This document shows positions 7,467 to 17,502 of a stretch of 64,000 nt of DNA, piece by piece. The notes beneath the pieces are model-generated. The model made no database searches, was not told the DNA's origin, and saw only the letters and a program-made list of their open reading frames with translations. The position numbers and the translations under genes were made by a program. Position 1 is the first letter of the stretch. Each line of letters begins with the position of its first letter. Location of the stretch: the NCBI RefSeq assembly GCF_014323705.1, contig NZ_JABVEC010000017.1:124001-188000 (forward strand), read 5' to 3'. Source of the stretch: Actinomadura alba. GTDB lineage: Bacteria > Actinomycetota > Actinomycetes > Streptosporangiales > Streptosporangiaceae.

Positions 7467-9653
7467 TCATCGGCGTTCGAGTGCCACTCGCGGCAGCCTG
7501 CGGGCCACCGGCGCGGGCAGCCACCACGCCCGCGCGCCCAGCAGCCGCATGACCGATGGCACGATCAGGCAGCGGATGACGACGGCGTCGATGAGGATCG
7601 CGGCGGCGAGCCCGAGGCCGAACTGCTGCAACATCCGCGTGGGGCTGAAGACGAAGGCGCTGAACACGACGATCATGATCGCCGCGGCGGCGGTGATGAT
7701 GCTGCCGGTCGTCGCCAGGCCCTCGCGTACGGCCCGGGCGGCGTCAGCGCCCCGCTCCCACTCCTCGTGGATCCGGGAGAGCAGGAACACCTCGTAGTCC
7801 ATGGACAGGCCGAAGACGATCGCGAAGATCATCACTGGCAGATAGGCCTCGATCGGTCCGGGCTGCGCGCCGAGCAGGCCCCGCTGGAAGACCAGCGTGA
7901 TGACGCCCATCGCCGCGGCGATGCTCAGCAGGTTCAGCAGGGCGGCCTTCAGCGGGATCAGCAGTGAACGGAACACGACGAGCAGCAGCAGTGACGACAG
8001 CCCGACGACCACCGCCACGAACAGCGGCAGCCGGTCGGCGACCGTGTCGGCGAAGTCCTGCGCCGCGGCCGTGCCGCCGCCCACCAGGAACGTCGCGCCG
8101 GTGCTTCGCTCCAGCGGGGGGAGCACCTCGGTGCGGAGCCGGTTCACCAGCCGGTCGGTGGCCTCGTCCTGCGGCGCCGATGTGGGAAAGGCGATCACCG
8201 TGCTGACCCGGGGGTCCCGTGCCGGGATCGGCTCGGTCGCCGCCGCGACGCCCGGCGTGCCGGCGAGCGTGCGCCGCAGCTCACCGGCCGCCCGGCCGTC
8301 ACCCTGCGCCACCACGAGCAGCGGCCCGTTGAAGCCGGGTCCGAAGCCCTCGGCGAGCAGGTCGTACGCCTGGCGGCTCGTCTTCGATTCCGGGTCGCTG
8401 CCGGCGTCGGCGAAGCCGAGCCGCATCCCGAGCGCGGGGGCGGCGATGGCGAGGAGTGCCACGGTGGCCACCACGAGCGACTGCCACGGCCGGCGCTGCA
8501 CGAACACCGCCCACCGCCGCCACCGGGTGCCGTCCGGCCGCCGGGCGCGAGCGGCCCGGCGCCGGACGCCGCGTTCGATGCGGCGGCCGAACACCGCCAG
8601 CAGGGCGGGCAGCAGGGTGAGCGCGGCCAGCATCGTCATGAGCACGGTCAGCGCGACCGCGAGCGCCACGCCCCGCAGGGAGCCCAGGCCGAGGACCACG
8701 AGCCCGAGCAGCGCAATGATGACCGTACAGCCCGCGAAGAACACGGTGCGCCCGGCCGTGTCCAGGGCGGTGCGCACGGCCTGGGCGGGCTCGGCTCCGC
8801 CGAGCAGCTCACCGCGGTACCGGGAGAAGATCAGCAGGGCGTAGTCGATGCCGACCCCGAGCCCGACCAGCATCATGATCGGGGGCGTGAAGTCGGCCAC
8901 CACGGCGACCTGCGAGGCGATGACGATCAGCCCCAGCGTGGTGCCGACCGCGAAGATCGCGGTGATCAGCGGCAGGCTGGCCGCGACCAGTGATCCGAAC
9001 AGCAGCACGAGGATGACCAGGGCACCGAGCAGGCCGGCGCCCTCGGCGGCGCCACCCTCGCCCTCTTCCGCCCCCCGGACGGCGTCGCCGCCGAGCTCCA
9101 CCCGCAGCCCGGCCCCTTCGGCCGCCTGAGCCGTCTCGATGATCTTGCGAACGTCTTCCGCGGGCACGGCCTCCGCCCGCCCGTCCAGGCTGACGGTCGC
9201 GTAGCCGATCGTGCCGTCCCGGGCGATCGATCCGGCATCCTCGTACGGGGTCCGGACACCGGTCACCCGGGGCAGGCCGCCGACCTCCCGGAGCATCGCC
9301 TCGACGCGCGGGCGGGTCCGCGGTGCGCCGACCCCCTGCGGGTCGTGCACCACGATCTGCACGCTGTCGCCCGCCTGTGGCGCACCGTGCCTGGTCAGAG
9401 CGTCCATGGCCCGTTGTGAGTCGGTGCCGGGCAGGGTGAAGTCGTTGCGGTAGTCGCCGCCCACCATCGCCGACGCGCCGGAGACGCCGATCAGTATCGC
9501 CGCCCAGAGCGCGAGCGCACCCCAGCGGTGACGGTAGGACCACGCCGCGAGCCGCTCGAACAGGCCGGCGCGGCCCGGCGGCCCCGTGGTGGCGGAGGAC
9601 ATGGTGGCGGAGGACGTCGCGGAGGACGTGGTCGTGGATTTCTGCGGACGCAT
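7467..9653 (-). CDS. MMPL-family RND transporter
   Basis: A 728-residue inner-membrane exporter of the MMPL/HAE2 group, which moves lipids, siderophores or drugs by proton motive force. The sequence shows two repeats: a lone TM near residues 50-70, a large extracytoplasmic domain (about 75-200), five clustered TMs including the GVGIDYALLIFSRYRGE motif, then a second domain and five TMs including FGLSMDYEVFLLSRIHEEW. The Asp in both DY motifs fits the proton-relay residues. The first 25 residues are Ser/Thr-rich and encoded by a GGCGGAGGAC-like short repeat, so the true start may be a later Met. A two-component system upstream on the same strand may control it. Confidence 0.93.
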   Translation of the reverse strand: MRPQKSTTTSSATSSATMSSATTGPPGRAGLFERLAAWSYRHRWGALALWAAILIGVSGASAMVGGDYRNDFTLPGTDSQRAMDALTRHGAPQAGDSVQIVVHDPQGVGAPRTRPRVEAMLREVGGLPRVTGVRTPYEDAGSIARDGTIGYATVSLDGRAEAVPAEDVRKIIETAQAAEGAGLRVELGGDAVRGAEEGEGGAAEGAGLLGALVILVLLFGSLVAASLPLITAIFAVGTTLGLIVIASQVAVVADFTPPIMMLVGLGVGIDYALLIFSRYRGELLGGAEPAQAVRTALDTAGRTVFFAGCTVIIALLGLVVLGLGSLRGVALAVALTVLMTMLAALTLLPALLAVFGRRIERGVRRRAARARRPDGTRWRRWAVFVQRRPWQSLVVATVALLAIAAPALGMRLGFADAGSDPESKTSRQAYDLLAEGFGPGFNGPLLVVAQGDGRAAGELRRTLAGTPGVAAATEPIPARDPRVSTVIAFPTSAPQDEATDRLVNRLRTEVLPPLERSTGATFLVGGGTAAAQDFADTVADRLPLFVAVVVGLSSLLLLVVFRSLLIPLKAALLNLLSIAAAMGVITLVFQRGLLGAQPGPIEAYLPVMIFAIVFGLSMDYEVFLLSRIHEEWERGADAARAVREGLATTGSIITAAAAIMIVVFSAFVFSPTRMLQQFGLGLAAAILIDAVVIRCLIVPSVMRLLGARAWWLPAPVARRLPRVALERR

Positions 9654-9790
9654 GCCAACAAGGATCTGCGCGAGATGCCCTCTGATCGTCCTGCGCGGGA
9701 ATGGAACCGCCGTACGCCGGGAGTCGCCGGCGGAGCCGCCGCTCTACCGCTGCGGTTGCGTGACGCGGCGGGAGGCTACCCCAGCGGTTG

Positions 9791-10456
9791 TCAGGAGAGC
9801 CAGCCAGGAGTGATCAGCCCGGACTCGTAGGCCAGCACGACCAGCTGAGCGCGGTGCCGTACGTCCAGCTTGGTCATGATGCGGCTGACGTGCGTCTTCG
9901 CGGTCGCCGGGCTCAGCACGAGCCGCTCGGCGATCTCGTCGTTGGACAACCCCGCCGCCACCAGCGTCATGACCTCGCGTTCCCGCCCGGTGAGCACGTC
10001 CAGGCGCGAACCCGGAACCGGCCGATCGATCCGCCCGGCGAACTCTGCGATCAGGCGGCGGGTGACCGAGGGCGAGATCAGCGCGTCGCCGCGGGCCACG
10101 ACCCGCACTCCGTGGATCAGTTCCATCGGCTCGGTGTCCTTGACCAGGAACCCGCTCGCTCCGGCCCGCAGAGCGCTGTACACGTAGTCGTCGAGGTCGA
10201 AGGTGGTCAAGATGATCACCTTGACGTCGGCGAGGTCGGCGTCGTCGGCGATGCGCCGAGTGGCCTCGAGCCCGTCCAGCTCGGGCATCCGGATGTCCAT
10301 GAGCACGACATCGGGCCTCAGGACGCCGGCGAGGCGCAGGGCCTCCGCGCCGTCCGAGGCCTCGGCCACCACGGTGATGTCGTCCTCGTCGTCGAGGATG
10401 GAGCGGAAGCCGGCCCGCACGAGGCGCTGGTCGTCGGCCAGCAGCACCCGGATCAA
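9791..10456 (-). CDS. NarL/LuxR-family response regulator
   Basis: DNA-binding output protein of a two-component pair, 221 residues. Residues 1-120 are the receiver with the acidic pair DD near residue 8, phospho-acceptor Asp54 (VVLMDIRMPE) and Lys in VKDTEP. Residues about 150-215 are a LuxR-type HTH (LTGREREVMTLVAAGLSNDEI). The ATG overlaps the kinase stop by four bases (10453-10456). It is 137 bases upstream of the MMPL transporter on the same strand and probably regulates it. Confidence 0.95.
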   Translation of the reverse strand: MIRVLLADDQRLVRAGFRSILDDEDDITVVAEASDGAEALRLAGVLRPDVVLMDIRMPELDGLEATRRIADDADLADVKVIILTTFDLDDYVYSALRAGASGFLVKDTEPMELIHGVRVVARGDALISPSVTRRLIAEFAGRIDRPVPGSRLDVLTGREREVMTLVAAGLSNDEIAERLVLSPATAKTHVSRIMTKLDVRHRAQLVVLAYESGLITPGWLS

Positions 10457-11631
10457 CGGACACCGCCGAGCGGCAGCCTGGCGCGTACGTGGAAGCCACC
10501 GGCCGATCCGCCTTCGGCCGTGAGCTCGCCGCCCAGCGCCCGCGCCCGCTCGCCCATTCCGCGGATGCCGTTGCCCGTGTCCGGGTCGCCGCCCCGCCCG
10601 TCATCATCGATCTCCAGGCGCACGTCGTCGCGGCCGTAGCGGACCCGCACGACGGCCACGGTGGCACGGGCGTGCCGCGTCACGTTGGTGAGCGCCTCCT
10701 GGACGATCCGGTACGCCGCCAGGTCGACCTCGGGGGGTACGGGGCGCCGCTCGCCTTCGATCTCGGTCCGCACGGCGAGCCCGGCGGTCTCGGCACCCGC
10801 GACGAGGTCGTCCATGCCGGCCAGGCCGGGCGCCGGCTCGGTGGGTGCCGCCTCGTCGGGCTGCCGGAGCGCTCCGAGCGTGGCCCGCAGCTCCCTGAGG
10901 GCCTCCCGGCTCGTCTCCTTGATGGCGGCGAGCGCCCGTTCGGCCTGCTCGGGATCGCGCTCGATGCGGTGCAGCGCGGCCCCCGCCTGCACGTTGATGA
11001 GGGAGATGTTGTGTCCGATCACGTCGTGCAGCTCACGCGCGATGCGGAGCCGCTCCTCGGTGGCCCGCCGCCTGGCCTCCTCCTCGCGGCCGCGCTCCGC
11101 GTCGACGGCCCGCTGTTCGACCTCGTGCAGGTAGGCCTGGCGGTTACGGGCGACGGCGCCCAGCGCGATCGCCGCGATCATCCAGCCCGTGACCAGCGAC
11201 AGTGCGGCGTTCTCCATGTGCCGCGTGTCGCTGGCCATCTCGCCGTAGCCGGTGGCCAGCAGCGCGAGAACGCTCAGGCTCACCGCGGCCTTGAGGTGCC
11301 CCTCGGCGGCGGCGGTGTAGAGACCGACGATGAGGGTCACCAGCAGCGGGCCGTCCGGCTCACCGAGCGGGTAGTACAGGCCACAGGCGAGCAGGGTGAG
11401 CGCGGCCATGGCGACCGGCCGGCGGCGGCGGAAGTACACCGCGACGAGGGCGATGACGGTCAGCGCCCAGCTCAGCAGATCGGCGGAGTCGAACGGGCGC
11501 TCCTCGCGCAACGCCAGGAGTGCGCCCACGACGACCACGACGGCGACCGCGGCGGCCACCGCGGCGTCGGCGGCACGGCCGCGCAACGGCCACGGCGGCG
11601 CGCCTCGGGTCAGTGCCATGCACCGCAGCAT
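10453..11631 (-). CDS. sensor histidine kinase (HisKA_3, NarX/DesK type)
   Basis: Membrane sensor kinase of up to 392 residues. The first half has about five hydrophobic segments with short loops, so it probably senses within the membrane rather than through a large external domain. The dimerisation/phosphotransfer helix is RIARELHDVIGHNISLINV, with the phosphorylated His in ELHD. The ATPase domain shows the N box (EALTNVTRHARA) and G box (DDDGRGGDPDTGNGIRGM). The start could be Met5 instead of the first Met. It is translationally coupled to the regulator at 9791. Confidence 0.93.
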   Translation of the reverse strand: MLRCMALTRGAPPWPLRGRAADAAVAAAVAVVVVVGALLALREERPFDSADLLSWALTVIALVAVYFRRRRPVAMAALTLLACGLYYPLGEPDGPLLVTLIVGLYTAAAEGHLKAAVSLSVLALLATGYGEMASDTRHMENAALSLVTGWMIAAIALGAVARNRQAYLHEVEQRAVDAERGREEEARRRATEERLRIARELHDVIGHNISLINVQAGAALHRIERDPEQAERALAAIKETSREALRELRATLGALRQPDEAAPTEPAPGLAGMDDLVAGAETAGLAVRTEIEGERRPVPPEVDLAAYRIVQEALTNVTRHARATVAVVRVRYGRDDVRLEIDDDGRGGDPDTGNGIRGMGERARALGGELTAEGGSAGGFHVRARLPLGGVR

Positions 11632-11661
11632 AAGGCCGCCGCCGAGACCGCCGCCGGGGCC

Positions 11662-12885
11662 TCAGCTCCTGACGTCGACCCAGACCAGGCGGTGGTCGGA
11701 GCTCGGGAACGGGTAGACGCCGGTGAGCCGGGACAGCGGGTCGGCCTTGACCGGCCAGAACACCCCGCCGTCGACGACCCGCAGCGACTTGGCGGGCAGC
11801 ACGTGGTCGACCCGCAGGTTGCCCGGCGCGCCGTCGGCGAAGTCGGCCGTGTCGGCCGCCGGGTCGCCCCGGTGGTTCGCGTTGGCACCGCCCTGCAGCA
11901 CGCTCGCCTCGACGGCCCCCTCGCTGGTGGGCACGTACTTGGCGTTGACCCGCGGGTTGCGCAACAGCTGGTCGATGGCGCTGCCGACGCTGTCACCGTC
12001 GAGGGGGTCGGCGTTCTGGTCGCCGGCGATCACGAAGTCCGCGCCGGGCCGCAGCCCGCCGCGCCGGCCGCGATCGTCGTAGACGTAGTTCGCCGAGCGG
12101 ACGTAGTCGGCCCAGAAACGGATCTCGTCGTGGTTGCGCAGGCCGTTGCGGTCCTCGGCGCCGTCGAAGGTGGGCGGCGTGGGGTGGCTGACGAGGAAGT
12201 GCACGGTACGCCGCCCGATCCGGACGGGTACGTCCCAGTGGCTCTTGGACGACAGGCGCAGCTTCTCGAGCTCGTCGGGCGAGTACCAGTCACCTGGCCG
12301 TGCGGTCGCGGGGTCGTCCGGCAGCAGGGCCCCCGGCATGTCCGCCCACTTGAACTTCTGGAAGGTCCGGATCGAACCGAAGTCGATCGGGTACCGCGAG
12401 TAGACGGCCATTCCGTACTGGCCGGGGAACATTCCGTAGCCGTACGCGTCCTGGCCGTAGGCGTCCGTCCCCGGTTCGGTGACGACCTTGCCGTCGTTGT
12501 TCAGGTCGAGACCGGAGGCGATGCCGGTGTTGCTCGGAGCGATGTACCGGTAGCGGTACTCGATCGGGCGGGCGCCGTTCTGTGCCACTGACAGGTAGTT
12601 CTTCTGGAAGAGGCCGGGCGCCTCGGGGTCGTGGTCGAACTCGTTGATGAGCAGCACGTCGGGCCTGGACCGCTGAATGATCTCGGCGATCGTCCGCGCC
12701 TGCGCGTTGCCGGGCGTCGACAGATCCGTGACCAGGGCACCCTCGGCGCCTCGGTTGAGCGAGGCGTTGAACGTCGCGAACCGTACGCGTTCGTGATCGG
12801 ACGCCGTCGCCGGCACCATGGTGCTCGCGGTCAGGGCCACGGCTCCGGCGGCCACGATCGCGGAACGGGCACGAATTCGCATCAT
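11662..12885 (-). CDS. secreted endonuclease/exonuclease/phosphatase-family protein
   Basis: A 407-residue secreted protein with a signal peptide ending near ATAS (residues 25-29). The start has GGAGAG about seven bases upstream. The mature protein has the EEP fold: RFATFNASLNRG at the first strand, the metal-binding Glu in VLLINEFDHD, catalytic His in FLVSHPTPP, Asp/Asn in VIAGDQNADP and the final SSDHRLVWVDV. Such actinomycete proteins are annotated as secreted nucleases or phosphodiesterases. The substrate cannot be told from sequence. A Ca-type acidic stretch (LDLNNDGKVV) sits in the middle. Confidence 0.9.
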   Translation of the reverse strand: MMRIRARSAIVAAGAVALTASTMVPATASDHERVRFATFNASLNRGAEGALVTDLSTPGNAQARTIAEIIQRSRPDVLLINEFDHDPEAPGLFQKNYLSVAQNGARPIEYRYRYIAPSNTGIASGLDLNNDGKVVTEPGTDAYGQDAYGYGMFPGQYGMAVYSRYPIDFGSIRTFQKFKWADMPGALLPDDPATARPGDWYSPDELEKLRLSSKSHWDVPVRIGRRTVHFLVSHPTPPTFDGAEDRNGLRNHDEIRFWADYVRSANYVYDDRGRRGGLRPGADFVIAGDQNADPLDGDSVGSAIDQLLRNPRVNAKYVPTSEGAVEASVLQGGANANHRGDPAADTADFADGAPGNLRVDHVLPAKSLRVVDGGVFWPVKADPLSRLTGVYPFPSSDHRLVWVDVRS

Positions 12886-13038
12886 CAGACACTCTCCTCA
12901 GAACATGGCGATTCGGGTGATCGTGGCACGACTACACCGCCGGTTGAACGTCTCCAGGGCAACGGTGCGGCAACGGCTCCATGAGCACCTGGATCCGGAA
13001 CATGTCACCGCGGTGGTCGGGCCACGTCAGCGCCGTGG

Positions 13039-16000
13039 TCAGACGGAGATGACGGCGGTCGATCCAGTGCGCCCCTTGCGGACCCGGAGCCGGGCGGGGA
13101 TACGGGAGCGCAGCTCGGCGACATGGCTGACGATGCCGACCGCCCGGCCGCCGTCGCGCAGCCCGTCGAGCACGTCCATCACCTCGTCGAGGGTCTCCTC
13201 GTCGAGGGTGCCGAAGCCCTCGTCGACGAACAGGGTGCCGATCTCGGTGCCGCCCGCCTCGGCCGTCACGACGTCGGCGAGCCCGAGCGCCAGGGCCAGG
13301 GAGGTGATGAACGACTCGCCGCCCGACAGGGTCACCGGGTCGCGGTCCTGACCGGTCCACGCATCGGCGACGCGCAGGCCCAGCCCGCCGCTGCCGCCCC
13401 GGCGGTCGCCCGCCGCCTTGTCGAGCGTGTGCACGAGCGCGTAGCGGCCGGCCGACATGCGGGAGAGCCGCTCGTTGGCCGCCGCGACGACCTGCTCGAG
13501 ACGGGCCGCGAGCACGTAGGCCGACAGGCGCATGCTGAGGAGGTTCACGCCGGGCTGCCCCGACGTCAGGCCCGCGAGCCGGGTCGCGACGCGGTGCCGC
13601 TCGGCCGCCGGGCGCCAGGCCGCGACCCGGCCCGCCAGAGTCACGCGCAGTTCGCCGAGGCGGTCGTGGCGCCGCCGGGCGCGGTCGCGGGCGGACACGA
13701 CCGCGGTGTGGGCGGCCTCGGCCGCCGCCAGGGCGGCCTCCAGCGCCGGCGGGTCCGGCGCGGGAAGCGCCGCCGCCGCGGTGAGCTCCGGGTCGTCGAG
13801 GAGGGCGCGTACGGCGGCCTCTTCGGCGTCGAAGTCCCTGATCCGCGCGTTGAGCCGGGATCGCGTGTCCGCCGGCAGCGCGGCGCTCGCGGCGTCGTCG
13901 ACCGAGCCGAACCCCTCGGCCGAGGCAGCGGTCGAGGCCGCCGATCGCGCGGCGGTGAGTTCCTCCTCGGCGGTGCGGGCCCGCCGCGTCGCCTCGGCGG
14001 CGGCCCGCAGCAGCTCGGCGTCGCCGGTGAGCCGGTCGATCCGCGCCTCGATCGTCGGGTCGTCGCCGCGCGCCTCGTCGAGGCGCGTGGTCAGCCGGGC
14101 CGTCTCGGCGGTGAGCTCCTCGTGCCGGGTGCGGTTCTCGGCCAGCGTCTGCAGCACCGTCTCGCGTCGGTCCCTGGCCCGGGCCAGCTCGGCCTCGGCG
14201 TGGAGAAGCCGTTCTTCGAGCCGCTCGGTCCGGGCGGCGTCGGCGTCGACGGCAGCGAGCGCCTCCTCGGCGGCGGCGAGCTCGTCGGCCAGGACGTCGA
14301 TGGACTCCTCGGTGACCTCGAGCAGGGCGTCGAGCTCGGCGCGGAGTTCGGCGAGCCGGGCGGCGCCGGCCTCGCGGCGGCTCTGCGCCTCGTCGTAGGC
14401 GGCCTGGGCGAGCTCCTCGTCGCCGTCGGCGGGCGCCCCGTCGAGCGCGACGGCCGGGTCGGGGTGTTCGGCCGAACCGCACACGCGGCAGGGCTCCCCC
14501 GCGACGAGCCCCTCGGCGAGGACGGCCGCCATGCCGTCCAGGCGGGCCTGCCGGATCTCCTGCAGGCGGTCGCGCAGCTCCTGCGCGGTGTCGACCGCGG
14601 CCTGGTGGCCGGCCTCGGCCTCGGCGAGGGTGACCCGGACGAGGTCTCTGCGCCGCGCCGACTCGATCCGCCGTACGGCGTCGTGCGTCACGGCCTGCGC
14701 GGCCGGCCGGCCCGCCGCGCGCAACCGGGCGGCGTCGAGCTCGGCCCGGCCCTCGGCCACGAGATCGGGCAGCTCGGCGAGCAGGGCGGAGATCTCGGCC
14801 TCCTCGGTCTCGAGCCCCGCGAGGCGGCCGGCCACGTCGGCGATCTCACCGCTCATGCCACGCAGCCGTACGGCGTCGTCGCGCAACCGCTCGAGCCCGG
14901 CCGCCTCATCGCGGCGGTCGCGCTCGGCCTTGTGCAGTACGTCGTCGGGAGCGGAGCTCGGCACGAGCTCCGGCAGTGCCGCGCGAGCGGTGGCGGCGGT
15001 GTCGCGCGTGCGCTCGGCCTCGCGGGTCCGCGTGACCACGGCGTTGATCAACGGCAGTACCCGGTCGGCGCGGGCGGCGTCGGCCTCGCATCCGGCGAGC
15101 TCGGCGCGCTCACCGGCCCTGGCGTCGATCTCCGTACGGCGGCGGACGGCGGCGGCGTGACGGCGCTGCCGGTCGGCGAGGGCGCGGCCCCGCTCGGCCG
15201 CCTCGCGGGCCGCCGCGAGCACGGTCTCGGACTCGGTCAGGAGCGAATCGGTCTCGGCGAGGATCGCGGCGAGCTGCCCCGCGAGCTCGGTGGCCCAGGG
15301 AGCCAGCAGCTCGTGCGCGCCGTCACCCGGAGCCTGCTCGCGCCGGGGCGCGGGGACCATGCCGCGGCCCACCGGCGGGCCGCCGCCGGGCCGTTCGGCG
15401 CCGGCCGTCTCGGCGATCCGGTCGGCGGTCGACTCGGCCTCGGCGCGCAGTTCCTCGGCGCGCCTGCCGCTCGCCGCCCTGCGCTCGGCCAGCCACTTCT
15501 CGACGTGGGTGAACACCTCGGTGGCGAACAGCCGTTCCAGTACCTTGCGGCGCTCGTCGGCACCGGCGCGCAGGAACGCCGCGAACTCGCCCTGCGGCAG
15601 CATCGCGACCTGCGCGAACTGGTCGGCCGTCATGCCGAGCAGCCCGTTGATGAAATGCCCTGCCTCGTCGATCCGGGTGGCCCGGCCGATCCACGAGCCG
15701 CCGTCGTACTCCTCGACGATCACCCTGGCCTGCTCGAGCGTGGTGCCGGTGCCGCGTCTCTTCGGCCGGTCCCACGACGGCGAGCGGGTGATGCGCAACC
15801 GGCGGCCGCGAACCGTCAGCTCCAGCAGGACCCTCGGCGCGGCCTCGGGTGCGGCGTGGTCGCTGCGCAGCCTTTTGACGGCGTTGCGGGCGCCTGGCAC
15901 CTGCCCGTACAGCGCGAAGCAGAGGGCGTCGAGGACGCTGGTCTTGCCCGCGCCCGTCTGGCCGTGGATGAGGAACAGCCCGGCGCCGGACAGCGCGTCG

Positions 16001-16065
16001 AAGTCGATGCTCTCGGTGCCCGCGAAGGGCCCGAACGCGGTCACTTCGAGCCGGTGCAGCCTCAT
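13039..16065 (-). CDS. sbcC: exonuclease subunit SbcC
   Basis: ATPase subunit of the SbcCD (Rad50-Mre11-like) nuclease that trims DNA ends and hairpins, about 1,008 residues. I use ATG 16065, since a run of G about nine bases upstream suits it; GTG 16074 would add three residues. The N-terminal head has Walker A GQTGAGKTS and a Q-loop (MLPQGEFAAFL). Two long Ala/Glu/Arg-rich coiled coils flank a zinc-hook CxxC (EPCRVCG). The C-terminal head has TLSGGESF, Walker B GTLFVDEGFGTLD and the H-loop (GIVSHV). It begins 28 bases after sbcD on the same strand. Confidence 0.96.
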   Translation of the reverse strand: MRLHRLEVTAFGPFAGTESIDFDALSGAGLFLIHGQTGAGKTSVLDALCFALYGQVPGARNAVKRLRSDHAAPEAAPRVLLELTVRGRRLRITRSPSWDRPKRRGTGTTLEQARVIVEEYDGGSWIGRATRIDEAGHFINGLLGMTADQFAQVAMLPQGEFAAFLRAGADERRKVLERLFATEVFTHVEKWLAERRAASGRRAEELRAEAESTADRIAETAGAERPGGGPPVGRGMVPAPRREQAPGDGAHELLAPWATELAGQLAAILAETDSLLTESETVLAAAREAAERGRALADRQRRHAAAVRRRTEIDARAGERAELAGCEADAARADRVLPLINAVVTRTREAERTRDTAATARAALPELVPSSAPDDVLHKAERDRRDEAAGLERLRDDAVRLRGMSGEIADVAGRLAGLETEEAEISALLAELPDLVAEGRAELDAARLRAAGRPAAQAVTHDAVRRIESARRRDLVRVTLAEAEAGHQAAVDTAQELRDRLQEIRQARLDGMAAVLAEGLVAGEPCRVCGSAEHPDPAVALDGAPADGDEELAQAAYDEAQSRREAGAARLAELRAELDALLEVTEESIDVLADELAAAEEALAAVDADAARTERLEERLLHAEAELARARDRRETVLQTLAENRTRHEELTAETARLTTRLDEARGDDPTIEARIDRLTGDAELLRAAAEATRRARTAEEELTAARSAASTAASAEGFGSVDDAASAALPADTRSRLNARIRDFDAEEAAVRALLDDPELTAAAALPAPDPPALEAALAAAEAAHTAVVSARDRARRRHDRLGELRVTLAGRVAAWRPAAERHRVATRLAGLTSGQPGVNLLSMRLSAYVLAARLEQVVAAANERLSRMSAGRYALVHTLDKAAGDRRGGSGGLGLRVADAWTGQDRDPVTLSGGESFITSLALALGLADVVTAEAGGTEIGTLFVDEGFGTLDEETLDEVMDVLDGLRDGGRAVGIVSHVAELRSRIPARLRVRKGRTGSTAVISV

Positions 16066-16093
16066 GGCTCGCACCCCCCGCCGGCGGCGCCGC

Positions 16094-17242
16094 TCACGCC
16101 GCGGACTCCTTGGCGCGGCAGGCTTCGAAGGCCTCGTGCAGCAGGGCCCGCTCGGCCTCGGCCGCGGGCTCGCCGCTCACCTCGGCGACGAAGTCGCGGG
16201 CGATGTCGAGCTCGGACCGCTCCCTGATCCGCTCGGACCAGGAACGGCCGCCGTCGCCGTCGGCGCCCTCGGGGTCAAAGCCGAGCGCCAGCGCGTGCGG
16301 AAAGCGCGCACGCAGCCGCTCCATCGCCGCCGGCGGCCGGTGCGGATCGGTCAGCACGACCTGGAGCCAGTGGTCCTCGTACCGCGTGTGGGCGGGCGAC
16401 GTGAGCAGGTCGTCGATCCGGCCGCGCAGCCGCGCGAGCCGGCGCGGCACCGGCGCCTCGACGAACTCGGCGGACACCCGGCCGCCCGACGGGTCGAGGT
16501 CGACCAGCCACGAGCCCTTGAGATGGTGCTCTTCGGAGAACGAGTAGGCCAGCGGCGACCCCGAGTAGCGCACGGTCTCGGTCATGGCCTGGCGGCCGTG
16601 CAGGTGCCCGAGCGCCACGTAGTCGACACCGTCGAACACACCGACCGGGACGTGGGCGACCCCGCCCACGGAGATGTCGCGCTCGCTGTCACTGGCCTCG
16701 CCGCCGGTGACGAACGCGTGCGCGAGCACGACCGTGCGGACGTCACCGCGCCCCTCATGGTCGGCGCGCACCCGGCGCATCGCCTCGGTCATCGCGGCGG
16801 TGTGGCCGCGCGCGGCGAGGCTCCACGGCACGCGGAGCAGCTCGGGCTCGAGATAGGGGATGCCGTAGACGGCGACCGTCCCGCCGCCCGCCGTCACCAG
16901 CACCGGCTCGCCCACGGAGCTCGGATCGGCGCGCACGTGCACCCCGGCGGAGTCCATGAGGCCGGCGCCGAAGCCGAGCCGCTGCGCCGAGTCGTGGTTG
17001 CCCGCGATGAGCACGACCCGGGTGAGCCCGGCCAACCGCCGGAGCGCCTCGTCGCACAGCCGTACGGCGTCGACGGACGGCAGCGCCCGGTCGTAGACGT
17101 CTCCCGAGACCAGCACGCAGTCGACCCGCTCGGCGCGGACCGTCTCGACCAGGTGGTCGACGAAGTCGGCCTGGGCGCCCAGCAGATCCTCCCGGTGGAA
17201 GGAGCGACCGAGATGCCAGTCGGAGGTATGGAGGAGGCGCAT
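16094..17242 (-). CDS. sbcD: exonuclease subunit SbcD
   Basis: Mre11-like nuclease subunit, 382 residues. I start at ATG 17242 (MRLLHTSDWHLGRSF), the conserved N-terminus of the family; the open frame upstream to 17602 only reads through the minisatellite. Phosphoesterase motifs are visible: DWHLG, SGDVYDR, AGNHDS, and the later VLAHAF and GHLHG. Together with SbcC it makes a DNA double-strand exonuclease and hairpin endonuclease. First gene of the sbcDC pair. Confidence 0.96.
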   Translation of the reverse strand: MRLLHTSDWHLGRSFHREDLLGAQADFVDHLVETVRAERVDCVLVSGDVYDRALPSVDAVRLCDEALRRLAGLTRVVLIAGNHDSAQRLGFGAGLMDSAGVHVRADPSSVGEPVLVTAGGGTVAVYGIPYLEPELLRVPWSLAARGHTAAMTEAMRRVRADHEGRGDVRTVVLAHAFVTGGEASDSERDISVGGVAHVPVGVFDGVDYVALGHLHGRQAMTETVRYSGSPLAYSFSEEHHLKGSWLVDLDPSGGRVSAEFVEAPVPRRLARLRGRIDDLLTSPAHTRYEDHWLQVVLTDPHRPPAAMERLRARFPHALALGFDPEGADGDGGRSWSERIRERSELDIARDFVAEVSGEPAAEAERALLHEAFEACRAKESAA

Positions 17243-17319
17243 CGCACCGAACCCTAGGCGGCACCTCCGACACTTCCGCCTCAGAAACGCCGGGGAACCC
17301 CAAACGATCACAATTGCCC

Positions 17320-17463
17320 GGTGCTGGGTGCTGGGTGCTGGTGCAGGGTGCGGGGTGCAGGGTGCTCGGTGCGGGGTGCTCGGTGCGGGGTGCTCGGTGC
17401 TCGGTGCTCGGTGCTCGGTGCTCGGTGCAGGGTGCAGGGTGCAGGGTGCTCGGTGCGGGGTGC
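17320..17463. repeat. 7-bp minisatellite, GGTGCNS, about 21 units
   Basis: A 144-base tandem array of GGTGC plus two variable bases. Unit types are GGTGCTC (7 copies), GGTGCAG (5), GGTGCGG (4) and GGTGCTG (2); one unit is six bases and the last is partial. Variants are arranged in blocks, as expected from slippage or unequal exchange. It is intergenic between sbcD and the reductase gene. Apparent reading frames through it, rich in Cys, Gly and Ala, are artefacts. Confidence 0.95.
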
Positions 17464-17502
17464 CGTACCGCCCCGGCCACCGCCGTGGGAGGCCGTGGAG
17501 GA

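Noticed and set aside
13123..16227. A 1,034-codon plus-strand open frame
   Set aside because: Exact antisense of sbcC, whose motifs are complete; shadow frame.
17320..17463. CRISPR-like array
   Set aside because: The units are 7 bp and contiguous with no spacers, so it is a minisatellite.
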